The notes: generated by a model not told the origin, from the letters alone. A stretch of 64,000 nucleotides of DNA from Spongilla lacustris (GCA_949361645.1 OX442420.1:2076244-2140243); one strand, 5' to 3'; positions 52,373-62,795 are shown, numbered from the stretch's first letter. A program made the numbers and translations.

Positions 52373-52572
52373 NNNNNNNNNNNNNNNNNNNNNNNNNNNN
52401 NNNNNNNNNNNNNNNNNNNNNNNNNNNNNNNNNNNNNNNNNNNNNNNNNNNNNNNNNNNNNNNNNNNNNNNNNNNNNNNNNNNNNNNNNNNNNNNNNNNN
52501 NNNNNNNNNNNNNNNNNNNNNNNNNNNNNNNNNNNNNNNNNNNNNNNNNNNNNNNNNNNNNNNNNNNNNNNN
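52373..52572. other. Assembly gap (200 N)
   Basis: Exactly 200 N bases, so the length is probably nominal. Reading frames across it are meaningless. Confidence 0.99.
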
Positions 52573-52839
52573 CATTCCCATCCAATAGTAACGTTAAGCC
52601 ACCTTCTCTTGCCTATACATACATGCATGTATGAAGTCAAGAAACATATCAGAAAGTAATTACCAGCGATTGATTCAAATTAAAAGAAAGGCAATGTAGT
52701 GAATTCCTATGCTGCTATACAACTGAGAGCATGGATAAATCAAATAACAACCTTAATAGGATCTATCTCATGATTTTACATGCTAGTAGGTTATACATGT
52801 TTATAGTGAAACCAATTCACAACGTATAATACAACGTAC

Positions 52840-53146
52840 GTTTTATGAACTCCAAAGTGACCGCCTGCTGGATCTTTGTGAACGGTGTCAAGAGCCTAAC
52901 CTTCTCGTCAGCCGTAACAACTCGATACCTTTCTTCCTCCTGTACAGACGTCAGCCCTTTCTTCCGCCTTTTTGTCTTGAAAAGCAAGCCATCTTAGGTT
53001 ATGAAACCCTCACATTTCTGTCGATAAGCCCTTTTAGCATCTTTGACATCTTTTGACTCCAACACATCCCGAGGCCAATTTCGCTGCTCAATGTCTTAGC
53101 TCTCAAGGAAACGAACGATATCATCGTATTCTTTTACATCCATCCG
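52840..53146 (-). pseudogene. Relic exon of a KRBA2/GIN1-like integrase (H2C2 region)
   Basis: The minus strand reads VKEYDDIVRFLES, stop, WPRDVLESKDVKDAKRAYRQ, then FIT, stop, DGLLFKTKRRKKGLTSVQEE and YRVVTADEKVR. One base out of frame comes HKDPAGGHFGVHKT, the integrase zinc-binding HH part. A GTACGT donor-like word follows at 52839. The pattern is that of domesticated or Ginger-type integrase genes. Two stops and a frameshift make it a pseudogene. The CC half and the catalytic core are not in view. Confidence 0.7.
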
Positions 53147-53169
53147 TTAAAATGGACATGAGTGAGCGT

Positions 53170-53300
53170 TTTATGAAGGGGGTTAATCTATTCCAAGGGA
53201 TGATAAACTATTCCGGAATAATTTATCCTAGGGGGATAATCTATTCCAGAATAGATTAACCGGGGGATGAATTTTTGGGGGGATAATCTATTCCGTGACA
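53170..53300. repeat. Cluster of TAATCTATTCC half-sites on both strands
   Basis: GGTTAATCTATTCC, TATTCCGGAATA, GGATAATCTATTCCAGAATAG and GGATAATCTATTCCG recur within about 110 bp, with G runs between them. It abuts the start of segment Q-reverse. It may be a transposon end or a fold-back motif. Confidence 0.6.
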
Positions 53301-53681
53301 CCGGCGGGCTTCTGTATATATATAATTATTATTATATAAAATATTATAATTATATTATATATATAATAATTAATATATATATGTCGCACTACATATAGAT
53401 TCGTTCCATGTTACAATGTATACAATATCAAACTATTTTAAAGCCAACGCGGGCAATTAAATCTAGATGATTTCACACCAGCACGGCTTCGAGATATCTC
53501 TAAAATTCGTTTAGTAATTACAAATGTCCGTTTATTCGTCTCAACAGTTTCATGACCAGAGGGGTATCACCGCTTTATGAATCCTAATACCTGCATAACC
53601 GCCAAATGACAAATTCCCTTTGCTTTAACAGTTTCATGTCCAGGGGAGTATCACCGCTCCTAATACACTGATACGGTCTTA

Positions 53682-53691
53682 GGTGATGTCC
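53682..53691 (+). promoter_or_regulatory. Promoter decamer of the 53857 copy
   Basis: GGTGATGTCC followed by GTTATGCTAAGTAAAGTATA and long AT runs, 166 bp before the ATG. The distance is larger than usual because of AT microsatellite growth. Confidence 0.5.
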
Positions 53692-53856
53692 GTTATGCTA
53701 AGTAAAGTATATATATATATATATATATAATTATTATAATTATATATATAATTTATAATGCTATATATATAAATAATATATATAGTTTGATGTTCACTAC
53801 TTTAATTTAGTCCATATCAATCTTCTACAGTTGCATTTCAAAGGCAACACTGCACC

Positions 53857-54281
53857 ATGTCTAACCTTCTAAATCTCCTAGTACTCACCATCATAGGAGG
53901 TATTATATGTTATCCTATTCAAAGACGAGGGATTAGTACAGTGACAGACCCTGCGTGTGAAACCATCACATCGGTGTGGACGATACTATGGTACCTAAAT
54001 GACACGATAGAGCACTGTCCTACTGGAAGTTTTTGCAACTCGACAGCAATGAGCAAAATCCTGTCGGCTTTTTAAAAAATGATTTTCCAACATGGGTAAG
54101 TGTGTGAGTGATTAGAAATGTATATATTTTTATACATGTATTGTATTTTATGCAGTGGACTGGATCAGGGGCATGTCCACGTTGCATCTCGTATCCTACA
54201 TCAAGTAGTTTCAACATTAACTGGAGCAATATCACGTTGGAGCTGATCTGTAACGCCACAAACAAGCACATGCAGAACTAA
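53857..54281 (+). pseudogene. Broken subgroup B Cys-rich gene
   Basis: Exon 1 53857-54095 and exon 2 54156-54281 are recognisable, with donor GTAAGT and acceptor ATGCAG. Compared with 18136-18555, exon 1 lost one base near 54070, creating a TAA after ILSAF. In exon 2 the cysteine of INCSN is Trp, and the stop moved two codons downstream (CATATG then CAG AAC TAA). Promoter and splice sites are intact, so it may still be transcribed. A sequencing error at the single-base loss is possible, but the Cys loss is a separate change. Confidence 0.75.
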
Positions 54282-54609
54282 CTTCAATAAGATTATGCCA
54301 AATGATATCATATACATTGTACTAATAAATGTTTTTGACATCAATGATATGGATTTTTTGGAACCTACCTCTCCCATGTCACTTCATGGTAAATCAATTC
54401 ATACCCACAATAAGATTTTGAAATCAAAGTGTGTCTACACTTGAGAACTTCCAGCGTGTAATCATTGTTGTGTGTTCTTTAGCTAGATTATTTTTGATAG
54501 TATAACATGCAGTAGCATTGCGTTAAATATGATGCATGAGATTCTAATTTAGCGCAGTACACTTGTAAATCAAAGCAATTTAATAAATACTTTGGATATA
54601 ATCTGATCC

Positions 54610-54716
54610 AAGTGCAGTGTGACTTTTTTTTTTTTAAATCTCAAAATCAAATTCAGATACATGTAGCATCAAAATAAAAATCTTAACATCATTCAAAGGA
54701 GGGGAGAGGGTTGATT
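54610..54716 (-). mobile_element. Minimal RLE-type retrotransposon tail (Q-reverse copy)
   Basis: Inverted partner of 17698-17790, with a T run (poly(A) on the minus strand) at about 54625-54635. Confidence 0.7.
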
Positions 54717-56534
54717 TGTTTTGCATTGTGCTAAATCTTTTACAAGGTGCTTATCTGATTAACAAAGAGTAGTTTATAGTGTCCATGGATACCACATGCA
54801 GCGGTACTGCTACCAGTTGTGATTACTATATATATAGGATGGAATCCATCTGTAAGTATGCCACTTAGAACTAATTGTAAGGAAATAAGAAATGTTCATA
54901 AAGACTGAATTGTGAAGAGTGAAATGTATCATCAAGCAAAATCTTAAAATGTGTTTATACAAGCATGGGCACTGATATATGAAGTTTAACACAAGCTTTA
55001 TAAGGGAAGGTAAACATTGATTGTTCATCAGTTCTCAAATAAAGGACCCTAAAAGAGAGGTAAATAAATAGGTTATGTTTTTACAAAATAAATTCTCAAG
55101 TGGTGCATGCTAGAAGTTTATAACAAAAAATTTCAGTACACGAAGTTTTGTTATCGAAATAATGTCGCCTCCCCTAAACAGCTGCATGAGAGATGCATGT
55201 TCGTCCCAGTCGTCATGGCTGCTCTTCACTGATAACTTTAATAAGACTTACTTGCAATGTTTTATTAAACCGTTCAGTTTGAAAGACATTTGTCTGTGGG
55301 TGCGTGGTTGATACGCTAAAGAAACCATACATGTATGGCATATAAACGTATGGCATTAGAACAATAGGATGCAGCTTAATAAGTCTTTGGCACTTATCAT
55401 GATGCATGCAGTACTAATATTCTGATATCTTCATTTATATTTTAAGAAACGAGTATATATATTTTGAATGGTCTTATCTCTACCTAGGTGGCTTCCTACA
55501 TGTACAGGTATATAATTATCATAATATATAGACTTTCTGTTTTACCTTCAATCGATGCGACTTTTATCGTCGTAGCGGTTCTACTGAACACAAATCTTCC
55601 ACTTGAAGATTTTGCATTAGCACCTTAGATGGGCCTTATCCCCCTTTGAAATGCCGTTATGATATTGATTCTTACACTGATAATCCTCGACAAGACTGAG
55701 TTTATCCTTATCCATGCGAGCTTGTTTTCTTACTTTAACATGTACATGTACGTGAGGCTTATGGCATTCACGTGGATTCCTAATAGGAGTCATTTACACC
55801 TTAGGCGTGATTATAAATGACTTAGGGGAGTCATTTATGCCTCTGACATCGGATCGATCTAGTTTGAGATATCTAGTACGGAACCGGCCCGCGGCTTTAT
55901 AGTTATTGTGTCTGAAGCGAAGGATACGCGCTTACTTGAACACTATTACAGGTACACCAAGAAGAACCTGCACGAGTCATAGTATGTTGCCTAGAAAACA
56001 TTGAGGAAGCCGCATGCATTTACGGGTTGCATGACTTGTGGTCATATATGATTTGTACAAATACATATAAATTCCATGTATAGTCATATTTAATTGTGTC
56101 TGTATTTTTTTTTTTGCACCAGATATACTGATGCACAGTTAAGAATTGGGAACTTTAATGCCGGAGTACATTGCGATTATACTTATGCGGCCTAAATGTG
56201 CAATTCAGTCAAACGGCTTGTGCATTGTTATGCAATTTAAGATAGTTTAGAAGGTTCTATAGTCTTTTTACTTCATGGCGCCATCACTTCCATTTCCTAA
56301 AGGTATTGCAAGCACTTTTATTGCGTATTGATGAAACTGGGATGAAAAGGATGCATTTTCCAGCCATGTACAATTCCTCTGTAATTGCACTGACCGGCAT
56401 TCTCTAGTTCTTGCAGGGGAATTTTGCAGCCAGATTCCAATGCAACGCCATACAAATTTCCCGTCACCAGAAAAATTTATCACCCTATACTGGATTTTAT
56501 GGATCATACTGACACACGTAAATGCAACTATATC
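54717..56534. other. Noncoding part of Q-reverse
   Basis: Partner of 15890-17700. No gene; reading frames here are not conserved as protein. Confidence 0.45.
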
Positions 56535-56544
56535 GGTGATGTCC
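56535..56544 (+). promoter_or_regulatory. Promoter decamer of the 56639 copy
   Basis: GGTGATGTCCCTTATACTAT, then ATAAAGTATATAAAG, about 100 bp before the start. Confidence 0.5.
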
Positions 56545-56638
56545 CTTATACTATATAAAGTATATAAAGATGTTCACTACTTTAATTTGGTCGATATCAA
56601 TCTTCTAGCTGCATTTCAGAGGTAGCACTGCGCCATGC

Positions 56639-57001
56639 ATGTCTAAACTTCTATGTCTCCTGGTGGTCAGCGTGATAGGAGGTATTATATGCCATCCTAT
56701 TCAAATTAAAGACGACAGACTCAGACTGATTCAACCATCACATCAGTATGCAGAGTTCTATGGTATATGAACGACACGATAAAGCATTGTCCTATTGGAA
56801 GCGCATGCAACTCGACAGCCATGGGAAATATCTTTTCCGCGATAAGTAAAGATTTTTCTGCATGGGTAAGATTGAGGTGATCAGAAATGTATGGCATTGT
56901 CTTCATAACTGATATGTTTGATACAGGCGAATGGAATATCGGCTTGCCCACAGTGTACATTGGAGCGAATCTGCAACGCTACATACAGCCAGCTTTCGTG
57001 A
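56639..57001 (+). pseudogene. Broken subgroup A Cys-rich gene
   Basis: Exon 1 56639-56865 and exon 2 56927-57001 correspond to the intact 15426-15783 gene. A 4-base insertion makes the start ATGCATG, adding an earlier out-of-frame ATG with a stop three codons on. A 5-base insertion (ATTAA, in CAAATTAAAGACG) after HPIQ shifts the frame. Splice sites and exon 2 (ANGISACPQC) are otherwise kept, so the loss is recent. Confidence 0.8.
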
Positions 57002-57227
57002 ACAATACATCATTGTTGATTTGTTAATCCTGCGGCAGGTCGTTTTATTTTTGCATTCTTTTCACTTTAAAATATTAGACTTCGTGTTTGTAATGGTTAT
57101 TGTGACTAGAGTCTTGTTATAATTATGATTATTAAAACACAGTCCGGCATACTGAAGCAACCGAACTGACTAGGCAGGCGTTACGTTAACCTTGTCTCCA
57201 GGCCCTATTAAATTAAACATTAAATTA

Positions 57228-57228
<1 letters not shown>

Positions 57229-57259
<31 letters not shown>
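57229..57259. repeat. G tract of 31 bases
   Basis: Uninterrupted G run. The partner at 15171-15191 is C16 T C5, so the tract has expanded. It is prone to assembly length error and able to form G-quadruplexes. Confidence 0.95.
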
Positions 57260-57265
<6 letters not shown>

Positions 57266-57561
57266 TAGTGGCTATCGCTAACCATTACCCAAGAGACTTA
57301 GTAATAATCGTATACCGTTGAGTTCACGTAATTGACGTCCCAGTTGGCATGGAAACCAGGTAAACATATCCCAACCACTGTACAGATGGAAAAGTGCTTC
57401 CGCACTCTTGCTTGGTGTTGAGCGTAAAGCTAACACGAGCTCACCCTCAAAGCCTTACACTCAAGGCCAAGCATGAGGAAGCCCTTTCTCATCAGTTCTG
57501 ATCGAGACGGAATACATTAGGTCTACTCAAAATCTAGAGGGTCTTGTCACGCGTTGATGTA

Positions 57562-57715
57562 TGTTCTATTGCCTCTGGTCGCACGCAGACCGCCAGTAGC
57601 CGATGCCAACAGAGATATATCACTCGGCAGACAACACACGAAACAAGGACAAATGCACACCAATAGTTAACTAATCACGGACCACGTGCGCTCTATATAA
57701 CCACCCCCATAAACA
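57562..57715 (-). repeat. 3' LTR
   Basis: 154 bp, TG...CA ends on the plus strand. It carries a TATATAG-type TATA sequence on the minus strand near a CACGTG box (57682-57700). Confidence 0.93.
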
Positions 57716-57727
57716 TCCCCCTTTTCT
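57716..57727 (-). promoter_or_regulatory. Polypurine tract
   Basis: AGAAAAGGGGGA on the minus strand, directly next to the 3' LTR, the expected plus-strand DNA primer site. Confidence 0.8.
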
Positions 57728-57765
57728 AACAACTCAGTCCTAACACCTATTACATACACCACTGT

Positions 57766-59616
57766 TCACATCTGGACATAGTCAGCATATCTGGACGGTT
57801 TCCGAACAGCTCTCCCATAGCGAGTAGTAGTAGTAGTGGTCTTTAAAACCGGTTTGGATCCCTTGGATGGCGGGGTGGAACTTGTCTTCTCATCTGGTAC
57901 TCTGAAAGACTCCCCAGTAGTAGTTGCATCCACCTGGCTAGAGTTAGACACTGCCTGTGTGACGGTCCCATGACTACTATTCCCCGGCTCCTTCTGCACT
58001 GGCTCTGGGCACTCTAACTGTACGGGGATGTGTTGCTGGGCCCTCGGGACCTCCTTCTCAGGTGTCCTTATCTTACCCTCATTCTCTTCCCGTTGTACAT
58101 TCTCTTCCTGCTGTACGTTCTCATCCTGTTGTACAGGACCAACAGTGGTCGGTTTTAGGAACCGCCTATTACGATGCACAGGCTGGCCATCCACATCCAC
58201 CACATACGACCGATTTGACAGTTGTCCTTGGCACAGTCCTCTTCTCCATTCTGTCTTCCTTGCATGCACATCCTGCACTAACACCGGTTGTCCAACCCGT
58301 AACGGAGGCAGGTCTCGTCCCTTAGCTGACAGTTTCGACTGGATAGACTGTTGTCTCTGAACCTTTTTCTCCCACATCTGACTCTGAGGAGCATAGTGTA
58401 ACTGGGTATCCATCACGGGGAACACACTCCTAGTGCGCCTTGCCAGCAGACGTTGAGCTGGGCTGGACCCCAACCCTACTGTTGGGGTGTTGCGATACTC
58501 CAAAAGAGCCATGTACGGGTCTGGGCTCCGTTTGAAGAGTTTCTTGACAATTTTTACCGCTGACTCTGCCTTCCCATTTGATTGACTATGGTATGAGGAG
58601 GAGACGGTATGTGAAAACCCCCAAGACTTAGAGAAAGCTCTGAACTCCGCGCTTGTAAACTGTGGCCCCCCATCTGAATGAACAATCAGAGGAACTCCAT
58701 ATCGTGCGAACTGTTGTTTCAATGCCTGGATAACCACCACTGACAGGGTGCTTGGCAACTCCCCTACCTCAAAGAAATCAGTTAAATAGTCAACCACAAC
58801 AAGATAGTCCTTCCCTTTACAGCGCCACAAATCCACCCCCACTTTATCCCAAGGTTGTTTCGGAACCTCGTGAGCCAAATGCTTCTCTTTACCTTGTGCA
58901 GGACTGTCCTGCTCACACACACGGCACTCCCGGGTGACTCTTTGTATGTCCGCAGCCATGTTCGGCCAGTACACCACCTCACGAGCTCTACGAAGTGTGG
59001 ACTCACAACCCATGTGACTAGCATGAAGGCGACTCAGATAATCAGCCCTCAGTGATAGTGGAACCACTATCTGATCTCCTTTGTAAATGATCCCATCTTG
59101 CATCACCAGAAGTTCTCTGAAATTCCAGTAGGGTCTGACTAATGTAGGAACCTGTCGCACATTCGGTGGCCAACCCTCACTGATATACCTCCGCAGGGCA
59201 CATTGTTCTGCATCTGCTTCTGCTGCCTTTCTCACCTCTCCAAACCTCTCACTGCGAACACTTATGAAATCAGGTGGCCTGATCACCTCAATTTCCTGGG
59301 TGACCATATTGTCTAGCTGTACCCCAAACACTTCCTGTGAGGTTAGCTCCTCAGTGGATGGTTGCCCTACTGGAAACCTTGACAACACATCGGCCATCAC
59401 TTGTTCGTTGCCAGGATGATATGTAATATCCAGATCATATCTCTGCAATTGCAGCAACATTCTTTGGAGTCGTCTCGGGGCTGCTAAAAGGGTCTTTTTG
59501 GCAATTACCTCCAGGGGCTTGTGGTCGGTTTCCACCACCACCTGTTTTCCATATATGAACTGGTCGAACTTGCGACAAGCAAACACTATGGCCAAACACT
59601 CCAGTTCAATAGCCAC
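57766..59616 (-). CDS. pol: Gypsy pol, 3' part: end of RNase H and integrase
   Basis: 616 codons from the first Met in this frame. It opens with the last part of RNase H (ETDHKPLE near residue 29, YHPGNEQVMADVLSR near 66-80). The integrase has its zinc-binding HHCC (H198, H201, C231, C234) and a DDE core D262, D315, E351, the canonical 35-residue spacing between the last two. After a GPY/F-type region comes a low-complexity Gln/Glu tail with VQQ-ENVQ repeats. Integrase inserts the cDNA into the host genome. This frame is separated from the upstream pol frame by a one-base shift near 59617-59625, so the Met is not a biological start; the part is normally made as one polyprotein. Confidence 0.88.
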   Translation of the reverse strand: MAIELECLAIVFACRKFDQFIYGKQVVVETDHKPLEVIAKKTLLAAPRRLQRMLLQLQRYDLDITYHPGNEQVMADVLSRFPVGQPSTEELTSQEVFGVQLDNMVTQEIEVIRPPDFISVRSERFGEVRKAAEADAEQCALRRYISEGWPPNVRQVPTLVRPYWNFRELLVMQDGIIYKGDQIVVPLSLRADYLSRLHASHMGCESTLRRAREVVYWPNMAADIQRVTRECRVCEQDSPAQGKEKHLAHEVPKQPWDKVGVDLWRCKGKDYLVVVDYLTDFFEVGELPSTLSVVVIQALKQQFARYGVPLIVHSDGGPQFTSAEFRAFSKSWGFSHTVSSSYHSQSNGKAESAVKIVKKLFKRSPDPYMALLEYRNTPTVGLGSSPAQRLLARRTRSVFPVMDTQLHYAPQSQMWEKKVQRQQSIQSKLSAKGRDLPPLRVGQPVLVQDVHARKTEWRRGLCQGQLSNRSYVVDVDGQPVHRNRRFLKPTTVGPVQQDENVQQEENVQREENEGKIRTPEKEVPRAQQHIPVQLECPEPVQKEPGNSSHGTVTQAVSNSSQVDATTTGESFRVPDEKTSSTPPSKGSKPVLKTTTTTTRYGRAVRKPSRYADYVQM

Positions 59617-61145
59617 GTAGTTTTTTCAGACTTGGTTAGTGACCTGGATGCTGACAACACAGGCCGTCCCCCCTGCATCAAAGTTGCTCCCAAACCCTCT
59701 GTACTAGCGTCGCACTGAATGACGACTGGCTTAGTGACGTCAAAGAAATTTAATAACTGGTCTTCACATATCAGAGTCTTCAGATCCTCAAAAGCCTTCT
59801 GCTCGGCATTACCCCATTGAAACACTCGGTCGGCCTCCAGCAGTTTCCGGAGGGGTTCACTTACTTGTGACAACTTCGGGATGAACCGGGCCAAGTAGTT
59901 GCACATGCCTAAAAATCTGCGAACATCAGGTACTGACTTAAGAACAGGCATCTGTTTGATTGCTGCCACTTTGGCAGGATCAGGCTTAATTCCGGCTGCC
60001 GAAACCCGGTGACCAATATATACCAACTCAGGCAAGTGGAGTTGCATCTTGTCTTTGTTCAACTTTATATTGTACTCTCGTGCCCGTTGTAATACCCGTA
60101 GCAGAGCCTCGTCATGCTGACACTGTGCCTCCTTCATGTTGTCCCCCTTCCCGAAAATTAAGATGTCATCAGCTACCACGGCAACTCCATCAATGCCATA
60201 CAGCACACTCTGCAGACGTCTCTGGAACTCCTCAGGCGCAGAGCACAATCCAAACGGTAGCCGACACCACCGATACCGACACTGGGGGCCCCAAAATGTT
60301 GTAAGGAAGCTGCTTTCCTCTGAGAGCTTCACGTGCAGGAAACCATCTTTGGCGTCTAATATGCTGAACACTTTGGCACCTACGAGCCTTGGCAGCACAT
60401 CATCCAAGGTGGGCATCCCGAAATGATTGCGCTTCACTGCCTTGTTCAGGTCTCGTGGGTCCAGGCATATGCGCACTTGCTTTTTATCCGCCTTCCATAC
60501 TGCTGTCATATTGCTGATCCAGTCTGTGGGAGTATCAACCTGTGCGATGATACCTGCTTTCTCCATCTCTGCTAATTTACTCTCAACTGCCTGCTTCATT
60601 GTATGTGGTATCCTTCTAGGTCGATTCTGTACTGGTGGAATGGCGGTATCCAATTCAATGGTATACTCTCCTGGGAAAAGACCAAGCCCTCTGAACACAT
60701 CCGGGTAATCAGCTACGATCTGGTCCTTGGTCAGCTTGTTATGTGCCTCCACCAAACACACCGACTCAACCTCATACGACAGGAGTTTCAGATCCAGACA
60801 CGTTTGCAATGACAGTAGTGAATGATGGCTAGTTTCCAGTAACTCGAATCGCAGGGTCGTCACTTCCCCCACTCTATTAGACACCTGCACACAACACCTG
60901 CCTAACGATTTTTTTACAGTCCCATCATACATGGTTAACACTACATTACTTGTAGTCAATTTTGGACAACCCAACTTGTTGTAATCAGCCCTTGACATGA
61001 TATTGCAGGATGCTGCCGTGTCTAACTGACAGGTCACCATTTTAACTCGGCCCTCAATGTGATTTTTTTCCAACCCTTTCAACTGTAATAAGCAACACCT
61101 CACCACTTTCATCAGTTGGGCTTTCTGGATCTGCCCAGTCCCCAA
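59586..61145 (-). CDS. pol: Gypsy pol, 5' part: protease, reverse transcriptase, RNase H start
   Basis: Frame of 519 codons overlapping gag by about 90 bp, in the +1 frame relative to gag, so a ribosomal frameshift is the likely route. The aspartic protease has LDTAAS (residues 41-46; DTA where DSG or DTG is usual). The RT has LDAKDGF (263-269), RLPFGL (295-300) and VVADDILIF (323-331). RNase H begins with CDAS (478-481). The frame then leaves the RNase H sequence after SLTKSEK and ends in nine unrelated residues. The cause is an A run six bases long where the two frames would join with seven. This is either a real one-base deletion or a homopolymer error. Confidence 0.88.
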   Translation of the reverse strand: MGTGQIQKAQLMKVVRCCLLQLKGLEKNHIEGRVKMVTCQLDTAASCNIMSRADYNKLGCPKLTTSNVVLTMYDGTVKKSLGRCCVQVSNRVGEVTTLRFELLETSHHSLLSLQTCLDLKLLSYEVESVCLVEAHNKLTKDQIVADYPDVFRGLGLFPGEYTIELDTAIPPVQNRPRRIPHTMKQAVESKLAEMEKAGIIAQVDTPTDWISNMTAVWKADKKQVRICLDPRDLNKAVKRNHFGMPTLDDVLPRLVGAKVFSILDAKDGFLHVKLSEESSFLTTFWGPQCRYRWCRLPFGLCSAPEEFQRRLQSVLYGIDGVAVVADDILIFGKGDNMKEAQCQHDEALLRVLQRAREYNIKLNKDKMQLHLPELVYIGHRVSAAGIKPDPAKVAAIKQMPVLKSVPDVRRFLGMCNYLARFIPKLSQVSEPLRKLLEADRVFQWGNAEQKAFEDLKTLICEDQLLNFFDVTKPVVIQCDASTEGLGATLMQGGRPVLSASRSLTKSEKTTWLLNWSVWP

Positions 61146-61959
61146 CTAAGTGAGCGGATTGCTGTTTGGCCTTATTACACATTCTGGCAAAATGATTCAA
61201 ACCATGACAATTGAGACATTTTTGTCCGTATGCTGGGCACTGCCTAAGTTTATGGGACCATCCACATCGGGAACAAGGGTGTGGACTCCCACTAAATGGC
61301 TTTGCCCCTGGCCTATCCTTACTTCTTTTCTCGCCAATGCTACCACTAGGCTGCCGTGAGTTAACAGCTGCTACCCCTTCTTGTGCTTCTACAGGCTTTG
61401 TCAACCCCGGCTGAGGCTCAAGCCTCGTACCCATCTGCTGTAAATCTACAGTGGTTGATTCCATCACTTGGCACATCTGAACTGCCTTTTCTAGGTCTAG
61501 CTTGTCTGTCTCAAACATCCTTCTTCGCATTCTTTCACTATCTACGCCCCTTATTAGCACGTGCAACATCAAATCGTCTCTGAGGGCCCCAAATTGGCAG
61601 TCTCTGGACTGCTTCCTTAGCTCAAGCACAAATTGATCGACACTTTTCCCATCTTGCTTAAGTTGGAAGAATTTATCCCTCAGTACATGCTTACTAGTCC
61701 TGGGCGCACACAACCCATCTAGCTTCCCCGACACAACACTCCACTTACTACGGTCTTCACCCTCTGCAAACTGCATTGTTTCATAAAGGTCATTCACTCG
61801 CTGCCCCACGATGCGGAGAAAGATAGCCAGCTTTGTCGGCTCTGTCTCCTTGTCCTTCCCAACCGCGACTAGGAATTGCTCAAACTCCCGTTTGAACCGC
61901 TTCCATTGTTCGTTCAGGTCTCCCTCACCAATAGGTTCCGGTGCTAAATACTTCTCCAT
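61054..61959 (-). CDS. gag: Gypsy gag with two zinc knuckles
   Basis: 301 codons from MEKYLAPEPIGEGD, the first Met after the primer site; an in-frame extension into the LTR is open but unlikely. A helical capsid-like region (about residues 15-170) is followed by a Pro/Ser-rich linker. Then come two knuckles: C-x2-C-x3-H-x4-C (229-241, one residue short of canonical) and C-x2-C-x4-H-x4-C (248-261, CLNCHGLNHFARMC). Gag forms the particle that packages element RNA. The frame is undamaged. Confidence 0.88.
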   Translation of the reverse strand: MEKYLAPEPIGEGDLNEQWKRFKREFEQFLVAVGKDKETEPTKLAIFLRIVGQRVNDLYETMQFAEGEDRSKWSVVSGKLDGLCAPRTSKHVLRDKFFQLKQDGKSVDQFVLELRKQSRDCQFGALRDDLMLHVLIRGVDSERMRRRMFETDKLDLEKAVQMCQVMESTTVDLQQMGTRLEPQPGLTKPVEAQEGVAAVNSRQPSGSIGEKRSKDRPGAKPFSGSPHPCSRCGWSHKLRQCPAYGQKCLNCHGLNHFARMCNKAKQQSAHLVGDWADPESPTDESGEVLLITVERVGKKSH

Positions 61960-61966
61960 TTTAGCC

Positions 61967-61986
61967 GGATCCCACTCCTGACACCA
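61967..61986 (-). promoter_or_regulatory. Primer-binding site, tRNA-Leu type
   Basis: The minus strand reads TGGTGTCAGGAGTGGGAT right after the 5' LTR. Its complement ends CTCCTGACACCA, as in the acceptor stem of animal tRNA-Leu. Confidence 0.8.
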
Positions 61987-62140
61987 TGTTCTATTGCCTC
62001 TGGTCGCACGCAGACCGCCAGTAGCCGATGCCAACAGAGATATATCACTCGGCAGACAACACACGAAACAAGGACAAATGCACACCAATAGTTAACTAAT
62101 CACGGACCACGTGCGCTCTATATAACCACCCCCATAAACA
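61987..62140 (-). repeat. 5' LTR
   Basis: 154 bp, TG...CA. I found no difference from the 3' LTR at 57562-57715. Confidence 0.93.
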
Positions 62141-62795
62141 GATGTATACTAACAATATAGCTTCAATAGCATTTGACCATGGAAGCTAGTATACTTACCA
62201 ATTCTGAAGCTATTGGTCAGTGTAATTTTTGTTCCTTATACTTGTTCCTATAATAGCAGACGCTTTTTTATTACTATTTTTGACATCAGACAAACGCTAT
62301 TGTCGTCTTTTCGTTCGATTTTGGCAACGAACTGAACGATCCGATCGTCGCGGTGTCAAATCGTAACTCCCGATTTACATAGGGTTAAAGTGGCAGTATA
62401 TAGTGTGCCTATCATCAAATGACGTGATTTTGAAAGGTGTTCTGAGTTGGTTGAGCAGCTGGCACTATTAACGATATTAATTGATACATGCATGTATACA
62501 AATGTAAATCAGTTCAGTGTTCGGGATTGTACAATCCAACATGTTCATGCAGGTGTTACGCGGGCAGCTTGCATATGGATGAAGTCGTCCCTATCAACCC
62601 GTCCCATGCCGCATTGTTATAAGATGTGATCTACATGTAAATCATGCACTAACTTCGTAACGCAGCAGTAAATGTGTAAGGATTGAGGTCATCTGGGCTT
62701 GTATGCATTGCATGTAATTCATTCTTCGGCAGCACTGAATTGTATTGAGGGTACCAATTTGCAATTGCAGTGGCGGAAGAGCTGCATGAATCAAA

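Larger units (their letters stand above)
57562..62140 (-). mobile_element. Ty3/Gypsy LTR retrotransposon, nearly intact (Mag/SURL-like)
   Basis: 4579 bp with 154-bp LTRs, a primer-binding site, gag, pol and a polypurine tract, all on the minus strand. Flanks carry GATGTA on both sides (57556-57561 and 62141-62146). The partner locus near 14880-14895 has one uninterrupted GATGTATACTAAC (as reverse complement), and 31505-31520 is a second empty site. The LTRs look identical by eye, so insertion is very recent. The lineage call rests on the integrase wording (WDKVGVDLW, YLVVVDYLTDFFEV) and the tRNA-Leu-type primer site. Confidence 0.95.
53301..62795 (-). repeat. Segment Q, second (inverted) arm
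   Basis: Reverse-complement partner of 14216-20861. Without the Gypsy insertion (57562-62140) it is about 4.9 kb. It lacks the 18642-20486 insertions, keeping the promoter next to its gene copy, but both gene copies here are broken. Confidence 0.85.

Noticed and set aside
52227..52640. Frames running through the N gap
   Set aside because: Mostly unknown residues.
58028..58360. Cys/Ser/Pro-rich plus-strand frames within the Gypsy element
   Set aside because: Antisense of pol.
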